A stretch of 64,000 bases of DNA, taken from Brevibacillus sp. JNUCC-41. GTDB lineage: Bacteria > Bacillota > Bacilli > Bacillales > DSM-1321. The notes beneath the pieces are model-generated. The model saw only the letters and a list, made by a program, of their open reading frames with translations, made no database searches and was not told where the DNA came from. The position numbers and the translations under genes are program-made. Location of the stretch: contig NZ_CP062163.1 in NCBI RefSeq assembly GCF_014844095.1, forward strand, positions 5,117,501-5,181,500, written 5' to 3'. Positions 54,432-64,000 of this stretch are shown in pieces (position 1 is the stretch's first letter; every line of letters starts with the position of its first letter).

Positions 54432-57212
54432 TTAAATCCACTCTTCTATCATTTCAGCCATTTCTGTTATTGAGGCTTGGTGCCAGTCCACTTCCGGAAT
54501 GGCTTTTTGAAATTCAGGTCCATATTTGGCAGTGATGATGCGGCGATCAAGAATTACCAAAACCCCTTTATCTTCTGGAGTTCGTATAAGCCTGCCGAAA
54601 CCTTGCCGGAACCTTAATAGGGCTTCAGGTAATGAATACGCAGAGAAAGGATTGCGCCCTTGTTTTTCGAGAAGTTGGCATTTTGCAGCTGTCACTGGTT
54701 CATCCGGTGGCGAGAATGGCAGCCTGACAATGATTAAACATGATAGATCCTCGCCGGGGATATCAACGCCTTCCCATAGGCTGGTTGTCCCAAATAGGAC
54801 GGCTTTCTCGAAGTTTTGGAAATTCCTGAGCAGCCTCATCCGGCTTCCGCCAGAGATCCCTTGGGCAAACAGCGTGAACTCATCCAGTACGCCACTGTCT
54901 TTGATGGAATGATAGGTGGACCGCAGCATTTCATGAGAGGTGAATAATACCATCATTCTCCCCTTCGCTGCCTGAGCGGCAGCAATAATATGATTTGCCG
55001 CTGTTTCGGAGAATTCCTCCACCGATAAGCAATTGATATCTGGTAGATCATTTGGCACCAGTACCTTTACGAGTTCCTTATAAGGAAAGGGTGAAGGTAA
55101 ACTTGCCGTCTGCATTGGCTCGTTCTCTAAACCGAGTTGTTCTTTAAAATACTTAAAAGAATTCTTCACCACGAGGGTTGCCGATGTCATGACCACACTC
55201 TTTTGGCGCCCGAAATAGGAATCCCAAAGCCGTTTACTTCCTGCAATCGGCTGAACCGTCAAAGTCACCCCATGTTGGGGTGCAGCATTAGTATAATCGA
55301 GCCAATAAATATTTTCTTCATGCGGCTTGATGAAAAATTCATGCAAGGAGTCCCTGGTATCCTGTAAATGTCCAAGCAGCACCTCGATATCATTCAAGTG
55401 AAATAATGAATTTTTTCCTAAGGGGGACTCATTATTCAATAAAAGAGCCAATCTTTTCTCTAACTCCGTGATGATGTATCCTAATAAATCGACCAATCGC
55501 TCAGCGACCAGAATCGCTTTACCCCATCTTCCATCATCCATTTTGAATGAAAGCCGTTTAGGACTCATGGAACGTGAAAGTTTTTCCGCCTGATTGGAGA
55601 TATAATAAAAAAGCTGTTCGAATTCATACGAAAAATCACTAAGCTTTTGATCTAATTCATGCATGGACTTCCCATCCGTCAATCCATTATTTAAGAGCAT
55701 CCTGTCCAATTTATATAATAATTGCTTTTGATCTGATGTCCCTAGTCTGTTCAAAACTGTCTTCACCGAAATGTAATTAAGCCTGCTCCCAAGCTGTTTA
55801 GATGCAGCTTGTTCCAAATGGTGCGCTTCATCGAGAACCAAATACCCTTTTTTTGGAATTAAGGCGTCTTCTGTAAGCAGATCCGTCATTAAAAACGAAT
55901 GGTTAGTAATGATGATATCCGCTTTGGCAGCTGTTCTTTTTGCCCGTTCAAAAAAATCCAATTCAAGCCAGGGCTGTTTTAAACCGGCGTATGTAAGACC
56001 ATCACTTTGAAGCCTATTCCAAAATAGCTGACCCCCGCTTGTGAGATTCAATTCATCTTTATCGCCTGTTACGGTTTCAGTGAGCCAAACCAATATCTGC
56101 ATTTTCGTTAAAGCCGTTTCATAATTATCTTCCTTTTCACGCAATGCCCTTTCGAACTTTGCCAAGCTCAAATAATTACTTCTCCCCTTTAGTAAAACAG
56201 CTTGAAATGTAAAGGGAAGAATTTTCTTAAGCTTAGGAACCTCGTTTTGCAGAAGTTGATCCTGTAGCTGGAGCGTATACGTCGAAACGACGACAGGCTT
56301 ATGATGTTTTTTTGCAAAATAAACAGCCGGAAGCAGATAGCCTATGGATTTTCCAATACCTGTCCCAGCTTCAATGATTGCATCCTGGCTGGATTCGAAG
56401 GAATGGTGAATCATGTTCATCATATCAAGCTGTCCGCTTCTTGCTTCGAAGGCAGGAAATGCTCTTTGAAGCATGGCTATTTTTTCCTCATCATCGAGCG
56501 GGAATTTCGACTCCGTGTCTTTATGATCACTTTCGTTTTCGGCCTTTTTAAATGCAAGTCCCCTATACGTAATAAGATCAGGTGAATGGACTTCTGCTTT
56601 AGCAAGTTTGCTTGCAATGCAAGCATCTATTAATTCGGAAACCTCACTTTGTAAGGAAAAAGATAATCGATATAACTGTTTAAGTGTCATGACTGGAAGG
56701 TTCATCAGCTTTTTTTTCAATTCCAACAATAATAAAGCGGTGGCATATGCATCACTATCCGCTTGATGGGGCCTGGAATGATCCAGGTTTTCCTCTTTAG
56801 CCAGCTGGTGCAGCTTATATCCATCGGATGTTGGTTTTAATATTTTCGCTAACTCCACTGTATCAAGGGTGGAACCATAAAACGGCTCAAACCCGCATCG
56901 TACTAGTTCTTCCTGTAAAAAAGATAAATCAAATAAAACATTATGGGCAACAAAACAAGCCCCTTCTATAAGCCGGGCAATATTTTCTGCAACATCTTCA
57001 AAGTCAGGTGCATTTTTTACCGTCTCGTTGCTTATTCCGGTCAATTCTTCAATAAACAAGGAAATTTCCTGTCCAGGGTGGATGAATGTCGAGTATTCAT
57101 CCACAATTTGGTCATTTTCGATGACCACGCCAGCAAATTGTATTATCCTATCTCCTTTTTTTGGAGAATTCCCTGTCGTTTCCAAATCAACCACTACATA
57201 TCGTTGCATCAT
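54432..57212 (-). CDS. dinG: DinG: DnaQ-type exonuclease fused to a helicase-like domain without Fe-S cysteines
   Basis: 926 aa (B. subtilis 931). N-terminal DEDDh exonuclease: D9-L-E11 in V-V-D-L-E-T-T-G, D95 (N-V-L-F-D) and H149/D153 (R-P-H-Q-A-D-S-D). Helicase part: Walker A E-A-G-T-G-I-G-K-S (281-289), D-E-A-H (461-464) and R-Q-G-F-G-R-L-I-R-T near the end. Between Walker A and D-E-A-H there is no cysteine; the usual N-Y-L-C is N-Y-L-S. This fits Staphylococcus-type DinG, which acts as a 3'-5' exonuclease and not a helicase. Located between panD and ypmA. Confidence 0.94.
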   Translation of the reverse strand: MMQRYVVVDLETTGNSPKKGDRIIQFAGVVIENDQIVDEYSTFIHPGQEISLFIEELTGISNETVKNAPDFEDVAENIARLIEGACFVAHNVLFDLSFLQEELVRCGFEPFYGSTLDTVELAKILKPTSDGYKLHQLAKEENLDHSRPHQADSDAYATALLLLELKKKLMNLPVMTLKQLYRLSFSLQSEVSELIDACIASKLAKAEVHSPDLITYRGLAFKKAENESDHKDTESKFPLDDEEKIAMLQRAFPAFEARSGQLDMMNMIHHSFESSQDAIIEAGTGIGKSIGYLLPAVYFAKKHHKPVVVSTYTLQLQDQLLQNEVPKLKKILPFTFQAVLLKGRSNYLSLAKFERALREKEDNYETALTKMQILVWLTETVTGDKDELNLTSGGQLFWNRLQSDGLTYAGLKQPWLELDFFERAKRTAAKADIIITNHSFLMTDLLTEDALIPKKGYLVLDEAHHLEQAASKQLGSRLNYISVKTVLNRLGTSDQKQLLYKLDRMLLNNGLTDGKSMHELDQKLSDFSYEFEQLFYYISNQAEKLSRSMSPKRLSFKMDDGRWGKAILVAERLVDLLGYIITELEKRLALLLNNESPLGKNSLFHLNDIEVLLGHLQDTRDSLHEFFIKPHEENIYWLDYTNAAPQHGVTLTVQPIAGSKRLWDSYFGRQKSVVMTSATLVVKNSFKYFKEQLGLENEPMQTASLPSPFPYKELVKVLVPNDLPDINCLSVEEFSETAANHIIAAAQAAKGRMMVLFTSHEMLRSTYHSIKDSGVLDEFTLFAQGISGGSRMRLLRNFQNFEKAVLFGTTSLWEGVDIPGEDLSCLIIVRLPFSPPDEPVTAAKCQLLEKQGRNPFSAYSLPEALLRFRQGFGRLIRTPEDKGVLVILDRRIITAKYGPEFQKAIPEVDWHQASITEMAEMIEEWI

Positions 57213-57324
57213 GAATTGTACACCTCAAACTTCGCTTTCTCCACTTCCTGATGGAATTCTCTTATCTTTTTTATACCATAATAATCGTAATAAAGGAAAC
57301 AAGCCGTTCATCAAAAAACTAAAA

Positions 57325-57367
57325 GGGCCGGCACCTGTATGCATGATTCATGCATATGTGCCGGCCC
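57325..57367 (-). terminator. Terminator of panBCD
   Basis: GGGCCGGCAC / GTGCCGGCCC with further pairing of TGTATGCAT and ATGCATATG (a stem of about 19 bp, with a mismatch), then TTTTAGTTTTTTG on the minus strand, right after the panD stop. Confidence 0.93.
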
Positions 57368-57372
57368 CCCGC

Positions 57373-57756
57373 TTACATGATGGTAGCTGCAGGTTCGTTT
57401 GAAATCAAATCAATGATTTTGTTGTTTTCATCCATGATCGCAACTTTTGGTTTGTGCTCCCCCAGTTTATCCTCTGAAACCATTACATAAGAAATGATTA
57501 TCACGATATCATCCGGCTGCACCAGTCTGGCTGCCGCTCCATTCAAACACACTACACCGCTGCCCCGTTCACCCGCAATCACATACGTTTCAAGTCGTGC
57601 ACCATTATTATTATTCACGATGGCGACCTTTTCGTTAGGCAGAATACCCACCGCATCAATTATGTCTTCATCAATCGTAATGCTGCCTACATAATTCAAA
57701 TTAGCTTCAGTTACCCGTGCACGGTGAATTTTCCCATTCATCATCGTTCGAAACAT
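57373..57756 (-). CDS. panD: Aspartate 1-decarboxylase PanD
   Basis: 127 aa, identical in length to B. subtilis PanD. The self-cleavage site is G24-S25 in L-N-Y-V-G-S, giving the pyruvoyl group; K9, H11 and R54-type contacts are in M-N-G-K-I-H-R-A-R. Makes beta-alanine. Start at 57756 follows TTAGGGGGAATTGAG; the frame to 57786 is rejected. Third gene of panBCD. Confidence 0.96.
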   Translation of the reverse strand: MFRTMMNGKIHRARVTEANLNYVGSITIDEDIIDAVGILPNEKVAIVNNNNGARLETYVIAGERGSGVVCLNGAAARLVQPDDIVIIISYVMVSEDKLGEHKPKVAIMDENNKIIDLISNEPAATIM

Positions 57757-57782
57757 CTCAATTCCCCCTAATTTTTCATGAA

Positions 57783-58631
57783 TCATTCCACATATAAGGT
57801 GATATTATCAATTAGTCTTGCATGCTTGAACTTTACAGCCATTGCAATGATGACGTTTCCTGCCAGCGATTCAAGTGGTTTAAGTTCCGGATATTGATAG
57901 ATTTCAATATAGTCGATCACTCCACTTGTGTGGACAGCAATATGTTCATTTACCAAGGCCGTGACGGTTGCTGCATTTCTTTCACCTGATTCAACCGCCT
58001 CTTTGGCCATTAATAAACTTTGGTACAGTTCTTTAGCCTCCATGCGTTCTTGATCTGATAGGTTAACATTTCGCGAGCTCTTCGCTAACCCATCTTCTTC
58101 GCGAACGGTATCTACAGCAACTAGCTGGATAGGGAAATTAAAGTCTTTGATCAGTCCATCTATCACGGCGACTTGCTGGGCATCCTTCTTACCAAAGTAA
58201 GCTCTATCAGGAAGGATGATATTGAAGAATTTCGTTAAGACCGTCGCTACACCATCAAAGTGTCCAGGCCTTTGTCTCCCGCATAAAACATCCGTCCTGC
58301 TTTGGACAACAACCTTCACAGATGGTTCTTCACCGTACATTTCGTGGACTGTTGGATAGAAAAGATAATCCACTCCGCCATTTGCTGCGACATTTTCATC
58401 CCGTGCCAAATCCCGCGGATAAGTTTCAAAATCCTCATTAGGCCCAAATTGCATCGGATTCACAAAAATACTCAATACCACAATATCATTTTCGTTGCGA
58501 GCCTTTTCCAAAAGGGTTGCATGCCCCTCATGTAAAAACCCCATTGTCGCTACATAGCCAATGCTTTTGTGATTGCTTTTTTCCTCTCTGAGTGCCAGTT
58601 GCAAATCAGCAGCTGATGTAAAAGTTTTCAT
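57783..58631 (-). CDS. panC: Pantothenate synthetase PanC
   Basis: 282 aa. HIGH-like site H-E-G-H in [15 protein letters not shown]-x-Q-F-G-P-N-E-D, and F-G-K-K-D-A-Q-Q. It joins pantoate and beta-alanine with ATP. Its ATG overlaps the panB stop (ATGA), and panD begins 26 bp after it, so all three work as one operon. Confidence 0.96.
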   Translation of the reverse strand: MKTFTSAADLQLALREEKSNHKSIGYVATMGFLHEGHATLLEKARNENDIVVLSIFVNPMQFGPNEDFETYPRDLARDENVAANGGVDYLFYPTVHEMYGEEPSVKVVVQSRTDVLCGRQRPGHFDGVATVLTKFFNIILPDRAYFGKKDAQQVAVIDGLIKDFNFPIQLVAVDTVREEDGLAKSSRNVNLSDQERMEAKELYQSLLMAKEAVESGERNAATVTALVNEHIAVHTSGVIDYIEIYQYPELKPLESLAGNVIIAMAVKFKHARLIDNITLYVE

Positions 58632-59464
58632 CTTTTCCCTCCATAAAGTTCAGAAAGCTGCTCTTCCTTCATTGTAAAAGTATGTTCTTCCGACGGAAAA
58701 TCCTTAGATTTCACTTCATTCACAAAGCTTGTAATCGATTGACCAATCAGTTCATTTGCATCTCCATAAACTTTTACGAATCTCGCTAGCCGGTCTACCC
58801 CATACTTGATGACATCATGGTAAACGAGGACTTGACCATCCGTTTCTGCGCCTGCCCCAATCCCGATGGTAGGAATTCCTAGGTTCCGTGTGATGAATTC
58901 CCCCACTTGATGTGGAACACATTCAAATACTACTGCCATAGCTCCCGCCGCTTCACACTTTCTCGCATCTTCCAAGAGCTGTGCTGCACTTTCAGCATCT
59001 TTACCTTGCACTTTATAGCCGCCCAGAACGCCGACTGATTGAGGAGTCAAGCCAAGATGGGCTACAACCGGGATGCCCGCCTTGGTCAATGCTGATATTT
59101 TTTCAACAACATCATCCGCGCCCTCGAGCTTCACGGCATCTGCATGACCTTCCTGCATGATTCTGGCTGCATTCTTGAGTGTTTCATCCATAGATAGGTG
59201 ATAGCTCATAAAGGGCATGTCCGTCACGACAAATGTATTTGGTGCACCGCGTTTAACTGCCTTTGTATGGTGGATCATGTCATTCACCGTAACTGGAATC
59301 GTTGATTCATATCCCAATACGACCATTCCTAAAGAATCGCCGACTAAAATCATGTCTACACCTGATTGTTCGGCTAACTTTGCTGACGGGTAATCATAAG
59401 CCGTCAGCATGACAATTTTCTCTTGATTTTGTTTCATTTTCAAATAATCTCCGGACAATTTCAT
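58628..59464 (-). CDS. panB: 3-methyl-2-oxobutanoate hydroxymethyltransferase PanB
   Basis: 278 aa (B. subtilis 277). [22 protein letters not shown] (metal Asp), D-M-P-F-M-S-Y and A-H-L-G-L-T-P-Q-S are the family motifs. It makes ketopantoate. Start at 59464 follows AAAGGAGGAAACGTA; the frame to 59524 is rejected. First gene of panBCD with a structured leader upstream. Confidence 0.96.
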   Translation of the reverse strand: MKLSGDYLKMKQNQEKIVMLTAYDYPSAKLAEQSGVDMILVGDSLGMVVLGYESTIPVTVNDMIHHTKAVKRGAPNTFVVTDMPFMSYHLSMDETLKNAARIMQEGHADAVKLEGADDVVEKISALTKAGIPVVAHLGLTPQSVGVLGGYKVQGKDAESAAQLLEDARKCEAAGAMAVVFECVPHQVGEFITRNLGIPTIGIGAGAETDGQVLVYHDVIKYGVDRLARFVKVYGDANELIGQSITSFVNEVKSKDFPSEEHTFTMKEEQLSELYGGKR

Positions 59465-59537
59465 TACGTTTCCTCCTTTTGATGGAGGAGATGAAAACAT
59501 CAGCGAAAACTGGTGTCTATACATTCATGCGCAAAAA

Positions 59538-59626
59538 AAAGACTGACTAAAAAAGTATCTGTTTTGCTACGAAAAATGGCTTAAAAAGCCAAATATCGAC
59601 ACAGACTTATCTTTTAGTCAATCTTT
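59538..59626 (-). promoter_or_regulatory. Large terminator-like hairpin in the panB leader
   Basis: On the minus strand AAAGATTGACTAAAAGATAAGTCTGT (59601-59626) pairs imperfectly with ACAGATACTTTTTTAGTCAGTCTTT (59538-59562), then six or more T and the panB ribosome region 60 bases further. Inside the loop is TGGCTTTTTAAGCCA. The whole looks like an attenuator, or a terminator of birA read-through. A -10-like TATAAT lies near 59743, so a leader of about 270 nt is likely. Confidence 0.6.
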
Positions 59627-59795
59627 GTTTCATCAGAAGTTTCATCCCTCCGTCCCCGTCCAGTTCTCTGGATCAAGGCAGATTTTCAAATAATTTGGTA
59701 TTTATGGGGGTGCAGTTCACATTAGATACTGCCCACTTGCATTATATCAAGCCAAATTAAAAATTTCTATTTAATTTTCACGAATTTGACAAAAT

Positions 59796-60776
59796 CTACT
59801 GAATTTCAATATCTGCTGAATATATCGAGTGTACGGTTCCTTTTCCGTCTTCAAGAAGTAAAACGCCTGAATCCGTTATGCCCAATGCTTTTCCGACAAT
59901 CGTGTCATTAACCGTACTGGCCTTGATAACCTGGCCAAGACTGATCGCATAACTCTCCCATAAATCCTTTATTGGCATGAAGCCTTGATCTAAATAGAGC
60001 TCGTACAAATTTTCGAGACGGAACAATGCTCGTTGAATGACCTTGGACCTTGAAACAACCCCTCCACTTTCTATGAGAAGAGAAGAAGCCTTTTCCTGCA
60101 GTTCTTCAGGAAAATCCTCCAATTGCTGATTGATATTCATCCCCATTCCGACAATGACGGAATGGATTCTATCTGACTCCGCCTGCATCTCCGTCAGGAT
60201 GCCCACCACTTTCTTGCGATTCACCAAAATATCATTCGGCCACTTTATTTGTGGCTTCAAATCAGTGGTATCCTCTATAGCCTGAGCCACAGCGACTGCG
60301 GTCAATAATGTAAGTTGCGGAGCCTCATGAATCGGGATTTTCGGTCTTAGGATCAGACTCATCCATATGCCGCTGAATTTCGGGGAATGCCAAGATCTCA
60401 TTAGCCTTCCTTTTCCGGATAACTGCTCCTCGGCAACGACGAGGGTTCCCTCCTGAACGCCTTCATTTGCTAGTTGATGCGCTATTTTTTGAGTGGATTC
60501 TACAGTCTCCTGATAGTGGATCATTTTGCCGATCGTTTTTGTTTCCAAGCCAAGTTGTATTTCGCTCTCTGACACTTTTTCCGGAGCTGATATGATCCGG
60601 TAGCCTTTTTTCCTAACGGCTTCCACGTTATATCCTTCACTGCGCAGGTCTTCTATATGCTTCCAGACAGCTGTGCGCGAACAGCCAATGTATTCAGCAA
60701 TTTCCTGACCGGATATGAACGCACCATCCGCTTTTGATAGGGCCTCCATCAGCATTGTTCTTAACTCAGATTGCAT
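59796..60776 (-). CDS. birA: Biotin-protein ligase / biotin repressor BirA
   Basis: 326 aa (B. subtilis 325). N-terminal winged HTH (I-A-E-Y-I-G-C-S-R-T-A-V-W-K-H-I), the ligase domain with L-S-G-K-G-R-L-M-R-S-W-H-S (biotinyl-AMP loop, with a Lys where G-R-G-R is usual), K-W-P-N-D-I-L-V-N and G-I-L-T-E-M. It biotinylates carboxylases and represses biotin genes. Start 60776: AAAGAGGTG sits 8 bases before this ATG, while the 60788 GTG is inside that site. The start overlaps cca by 16 bp. Confidence 0.95.
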   Translation of the reverse strand: MQSELRTMLMEALSKADGAFISGQEIAEYIGCSRTAVWKHIEDLRSEGYNVEAVRKKGYRIISAPEKVSESEIQLGLETKTIGKMIHYQETVESTQKIAHQLANEGVQEGTLVVAEEQLSGKGRLMRSWHSPKFSGIWMSLILRPKIPIHEAPQLTLLTAVAVAQAIEDTTDLKPQIKWPNDILVNRKKVVGILTEMQAESDRIHSVIVGMGMNINQQLEDFPEELQEKASSLLIESGGVVSRSKVIQRALFRLENLYELYLDQGFMPIKDLWESYAISLGQVIKASTVNDTIVGKALGITDSGVLLLEDGKGTVHSIYSADIEIQ

Positions 60777-61942
60777 TTCACCAGCCACCTCTTTATTTCT
60801 TCTTTATCATTTCTTAATTCTTCATTCAAGACAGCCTTCAATATTTTTTCCAAGTATTCTTTGACCCATGGACCTGGCTTTTCTTGATGCCAATTCAATA
60901 AATCCGTTCCTGTAACGGCAAGATCCGACATTTGTTTTATAATAAGATCATTGTAGCGCTGATGTGCATTTTCCTCCGCATCCGATACATTACCGCCAGT
61001 CAGTGCCGCCTTGACTTTAGCAGCTTGTACTGTTACGCCATGACCTGCCTGAAATACATCGATGGCTGATGGTTCTTTCTTCACTAGCTGTATCGTACGT
61101 TGAATGTTTCTAATCGTTTTCAATGGCAGCTTCCATGCCCTCAAAGACTTTTCGAGTTCCTGATCCTTTGTGTGAACCATGATTATAGACCATATTTCTG
61201 CCGTTTTTAGCTGATGAAGCGGCAAGTCCAGTAAGTCTGTCAAATGATCTTTTTCACTGGAGAATAGAGGCAGATATTGATATAATCCGCTTTCCAGCAA
61301 GAGTGAGAAAGCCCTTATCTTATTGGAGCCGGCAACTAGCTTCTCGAATTCAACCAGGATTCTTTCGACAGCGATTTCACTGATGATCTGAGCATTCTCT
61401 TTAAGGGAATGAAAGGTTTCTTGATCCAGATCAAAATCAAGTTGACTTACGAACCTTAATGCACGCATCATTCTCAATGCATCCTCATGAAACCTTTCAT
61501 GAGGGTTTCCAACCGTGATGATCCTTTTTTCTGCCAAATCACGCTTACCATTAAATGGATCTATGATTTTTCCGGTCTTATCCATTGCCATTGCATTCAT
61601 CGTAAAATCTCTTCTTTGCAAATCCTCTGTCAAAGAACGGACAAATTGTACAGAATCGGGTCTGCGAAAGTCCGAATACCCGCTTTCCGTTCTAAACGTC
61701 GTAATTTCGTATGTACCCGTATCCGTAATGACAAGCACTGTTCCGTGGTCGATTCCGATGTCAGCCGTATTAGGAAAAATCCTTTTGATTTCCTGGGGTG
61801 TTGCGGAAGTGGCGATATCCACATCGTTTATGGGCCTGCCAAGGATATAATCCCTTACAGAGCCGCCAACGAAATAAGCCTCGTATCCTGCTTCTTCTAT
61901 CACTTCCAGAATGGGTACTGATTTTAAGAATAATCGATCCAT
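60761..61942 (-). CDS. cca: CCA tRNA nucleotidyltransferase Cca
   Basis: 393 aa (B. subtilis 397), class II. Head domain F-V-G-G-S-V-R-D-Y-I-L-G-R-P-I-N-D-V-D-I-A (catalytic D-x-D), R-R-D-F-T-M-N-A-M-A and E-D-A-L-R-M-M-R-A-L-R-F motifs. It repairs or adds the CCA end of tRNAs. The start at 61942 has GGGAGG 8 bases upstream; the frame to 62089 runs far into bshA and is rejected. Thirteen bp after bshA, in the operon with birA. Confidence 0.95.
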   Translation of the reverse strand: MDRLFLKSVPILEVIEEAGYEAYFVGGSVRDYILGRPINDVDIATSATPQEIKRIFPNTADIGIDHGTVLVITDTGTYEITTFRTESGYSDFRRPDSVQFVRSLTEDLQRRDFTMNAMAMDKTGKIIDPFNGKRDLAEKRIITVGNPHERFHEDALRMMRALRFVSQLDFDLDQETFHSLKENAQIISEIAVERILVEFEKLVAGSNKIRAFSLLLESGLYQYLPLFSSEKDHLTDLLDLPLHQLKTAEIWSIIMVHTKDQELEKSLRAWKLPLKTIRNIQRTIQLVKKEPSAIDVFQAGHGVTVQAAKVKAALTGGNVSDAEENAHQRYNDLIIKQMSDLAVTGTDLLNWHQEKPGPWVKEYLEKILKAVLNEELRNDKEEIKRWLVKCNLS

Positions 61943-61955
61943 CAGCATCCCCTCC

Positions 61956-63095
61956 CTATTCCATGGATTTACCTTCAAGTGCTTGAATGTAGATGGCTTC
62001 ATACTCTGACATGATCGTATCAGAGTGGAAATCAGTATTAGCCCTTTGCAGCGCAGCTTCAGAAAAACGTTTATGTAAAATCGGGTCACTTAAAAGTCCC
62101 ACCGCTTTTTCAGCAACCATATCCACATCTCCCAATTCACAAATATAACCAGTCTCCCCATCAACGATGACTTCAGGAATTCCGCCGATATTCGTCCCGA
62201 TACAAGGAACTCCACATGCCATCGCCTCGAGCAACACAAGTCCGAAACTCTCTTTTTCCGATAATAGGAATATCAAATCACTGATTGAATATAATTCGGC
62301 AAGGTTATCCTGCTTACCAAGAAACAAGACGGAATCATCGATTCCAAGATCTTTAGCCAATTTCAATACGGTTGTCACTTCCGGCCCGTCTCCTACAAGT
62401 AAAAGCTTTGCGGGCATTTTCTTTTGAGTTAAATAAAACGCCTGGATGACGTCTTTCACTCGCTTGACCGAACGGAAATTCGAAACATGTATGATCACTT
62501 TTTCATCTTCACTGATTCCGTATTCATCCTTAAGGTAATCTGAATTGGATTTATGGTAATCTCTTTCATCAATAAAATTATAGACGGTTTTGATTTCCTT
62601 ATCCGGCGCGATTAATTCGTGCGTTTGCTGAACAAGGGAATTAGATACTCCAGTAACGACATCTGATTGCTCTATCCCGAATTTTATCAAATTGGTCAAT
62701 GAGGGATCATGGCCTAATACGGTTATGTCCGTACCATGCAGTGTGGTTACGATCTTAACTTTATTACCCGACATCTGCTTTGCAAGGATCGCACAAACAG
62801 CATGTGGAATTGCATAATGAACGTGAAGGATATCTAACTTCTCCCGTTTTACGACATCTGCTATCTTGCTGGCAAGAGCCAGGTCATATGGTGGATATTG
62901 AAAGACTGAATACGAGTTCACTTCAACCTGGTGATAAAAAATATTACAGTACATCTTATTCAAGCGAAAAGGGAGGCTTGAAGAAATGAAATGTATTTCA
63001 TGTCCTTTTTCTGCAAGCATCTTACCTAATTCAGTTGCTACGACACCCGAACCCCCAACTGTAGGGTAACAGGTAATTCCAATTTTTAATTTCAT
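61956..63095 (-). CDS. bshA: N-acetyl-alpha-D-glucosaminyl L-malate synthase BshA
   Basis: 379 aa (B. subtilis 377). GT4 glycosyltransferase: N-terminal [27 protein letters not shown] near 125 and the C-terminal [16 protein letters not shown] (E-x7-E motif). First step of bacillithiol synthesis: GlcNAc from UDP-GlcNAc to L-malate. Its next partner bshB1 is 4 bp upstream. Confidence 0.96.
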   Translation of the reverse strand: MKLKIGITCYPTVGGSGVVATELGKMLAEKGHEIHFISSSLPFRLNKMYCNIFYHQVEVNSYSVFQYPPYDLALASKIADVVKREKLDILHVHYAIPHAVCAILAKQMSGNKVKIVTTLHGTDITVLGHDPSLTNLIKFGIEQSDVVTGVSNSLVQQTHELIAPDKEIKTVYNFIDERDYHKSNSDYLKDEYGISEDEKVIIHVSNFRSVKRVKDVIQAFYLTQKKMPAKLLLVGDGPEVTTVLKLAKDLGIDDSVLFLGKQDNLAELYSISDLIFLLSEKESFGLVLLEAMACGVPCIGTNIGGIPEVIVDGETGYICELGDVDMVAEKAVGLLSDPILHKRFSEAALQRANTDFHSDTIMSEYEAIYIQALEGKSME

Positions 63096-63099
63096 AAGC

Positions 63100-63813
63100 T
63101 TATTTTTCTCCTAACAAGTCGGCATCGATCAGTAACGGTTTTTTTGTCATGAATCCCTCCGCATAGGCGACACCCACTTCTTTACCGAACATCCGCTCCC
63201 GTGCCTCTACAGTCTCGATATAGCCATTAACTAGCGGTGTTTCTACAGATATTTGACTTTTATCGAATTGGCTGCCATATGCCCTAAGGCTATCCAGCTT
63301 TTTCGATATTGTAGAAGTGATATCCACGACGAAGTCCGGTTTGTGAAACCCATTGATCATATAATAGTACATATTTTGGACACGATGAGAATCCAGGCCT
63401 TCTTCTTCCATATACTTTCTTACTCCTGCCGAAAAAACTGCTTCCTCGACTAATTTTGCACAATTACCATGATCGGGATGGCGATCTTCCAAAAATGGTG
63501 CAAATACAAGGGCAGGTTTATATTGGCGAATGACCGTAATGATTTGATTTATGTATTCCGCTTTCATGTATAGTCCCCGGTCGGGTAGATCAAGAGAAAT
63601 CCTCTTCACCCCAAGGATTTCAGCAGCCTTCTGCGCTTCCTCTTGCCGCAATGGAACGGTACCATTGGATGACATTTCAGCCTTTGTCAAGTCACAAATG
63701 ACAATTTCCCTGCCTTGTTGCACATATTTAGCGATTGTGCCGCCCATACCGATTTCAACATCATCCGCATGTGCGCCAAAAGCCAGGATATCTATGTTAC
63801 TTTTGTTTTTCAT
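63100..63813 (-). CDS. bshB1: N-acetylglucosaminyl-malate deacetylase BshB1
   Basis: 237 aa (B. subtilis 236). Zinc-dependent LmbE/PIG-L fold: [15 protein letters not shown] (AHxDD zinc motif) and D-R-H-P-D-H. It removes the acetyl group in bacillithiol synthesis, after BshA. The start overlaps the mgsA end by 17 bp. Confidence 0.96.
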   Translation of the reverse strand: MKNKSNIDILAFGAHADDVEIGMGGTIAKYVQQGREIVICDLTKAEMSSNGTVPLRQEEAQKAAEILGVKRISLDLPDRGLYMKAEYINQIITVIRQYKPALVFAPFLEDRHPDHGNCAKLVEEAVFSAGVRKYMEEEGLDSHRVQNMYYYMINGFHKPDFVVDITSTISKKLDSLRAYGSQFDKSQISVETPLVNGYIETVEARERMFGKEVGVAYAEGFMTKKPLLIDADLLGEK

Positions 63814-64000
63814 TTATCTCACCTTGTTTTTGCCGTAGTTTTAGCCAGTCCATATACCCATGTTTCAACCCTTGTATCAGCACTTCTGCCGTGCCCATAT
63901 TTGTCGCCAAGGGAATTTCATATACATCTGATAGTCGTATAAGCGCCGATACATCAGGTTCATGTGGCTGTGATGTCAAAGGATCGCGGAAAAATAGGAC
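63797..64000 (-). CDS. mgsA: Methylglyoxal synthase MgsA, C-terminal part (cut by window edge)
   Basis: The reading frame runs off the right edge of the window. Visible residues begin [17 protein letters not shown], the substrate-binding motif of MgsA with conserved His-Glu, then [13 protein letters not shown]. It makes methylglyoxal from dihydroxyacetone phosphate. Bacillithiol helps to detoxify methylglyoxal, which fits the neighbour genes. The first in-frame TTG at 63979 is internal. Confidence 0.95.
   Translation of the reverse strand, partial: VLFFRDPLTSQPHEPDVSALIRLSDVYEIPLATNMGTAEVLIQGLKHGYMDWLKLRQKQGEINEKQK

Noticed and set aside
1-64000. CRISPR arrays and tRNA genes
   Set aside because: No spaced direct repeats and no cloverleaf with the GTTCRANNC box were seen.

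Overview
The window looks like chromosomal DNA of a low-GC, endospore-forming member of the Bacillaceae. It carries spore genes (a CotD-type coat protein, an SspM-type small acid-soluble protein, YppG), bacillithiol synthesis genes (bshA, bshB1), bpsA/bpsB, gpsB, recU and ponA. Gene order closely follows the Bacillus subtilis block mgsA-bshB1-bshA-cca-birA-panBCD-dinG-ypmA-ypmB-aspB-(asnS)-dnaD-nth-ypoC-ponA-recU-yppC through ypsA-gpsB-rnpB-ypsC to xpt-pbuX. The exact species cannot be fixed from this sequence; a Peribacillus/Bacillus simplex-like organism is a guess from protein flavour. Most housekeeping genes lie on the minus strand.

Layout. 0-7.4 kb: the end of an EamA transporter, then dynA (two-module bacterial dynamin), a nucleotidyltransferase, a rhodanese and ypcP exonuclease as one leftward operon. 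7.5-10.2 kb: type III polyketide synthase bpsA with its methyltransferase bpsB, a small membrane ORF, a decayed CheX-like pseudogene and a 44-aa zinc-ribbon ORF. 10.3-12.5 kb: xpt-pbuX under a guanine riboswitch. 12.7-19.5 kb: M32 carboxypeptidase, the Fe-S helicase YpvA, a cold-shock protein, the RNA methyltransferase YpsC, RNase P RNA and gpsB. 19.7-28.1 kb: ypsA, a repeat-extended CotD-like coat protein, the DNA-repair pair mrfA/mrfB, a hydrolase, a small heat-shock protein and the yppG/yppE/sspM spore-related group. 28.1-36 kb: yppC, recU-ponA, ypoC, nth, dnaD and asnS. 52.4-64 kb: aspB, ypmB, ypmA, dinG, panBCD, birA, cca, bshA, bshB1 and the end of mgsA.

The distinctive part is 36.2-52.3 kb, a catabolic island between asnS and aspB, genes that are neighbours in B. 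subtilis. It encodes a meta-cleavage route for 4-hydroxyphenylacetate (homoprotocatechuate pathway): two different HpaB-type flavin monooxygenases, the extradiol dioxygenase HpaD, the semialdehyde dehydrogenase HpaE, the isomerase HpaF, a split HpcE decarboxylase/isomerase (HpaG1, HpaG2) and a DapA-family aldolase in place of HpaI. It also has an SSS-family symporter with a DUF485 partner, a FAD-synthetase-like protein and three regulators: a XylR_N-V4R-PucR-type hybrid, a LysR and a GntR/FCD. No HpaH hydratase and no HpaC flavin reductase is present. The same 12-bp palindrome ATCATATATGAT occurs as abutting pairs in front of both gntR and hpaG1, which ties two halves of the island into one probable GntR regulon. 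A near-perfect CcpA (cre) site lies upstream of the hybrid regulator gene.

No tRNA, CRISPR array, insertion sequence, integrase or prophage was seen. Many starts were moved inward from the longest reading frame because a clear Shine-Dalgarno sequence fixes them.
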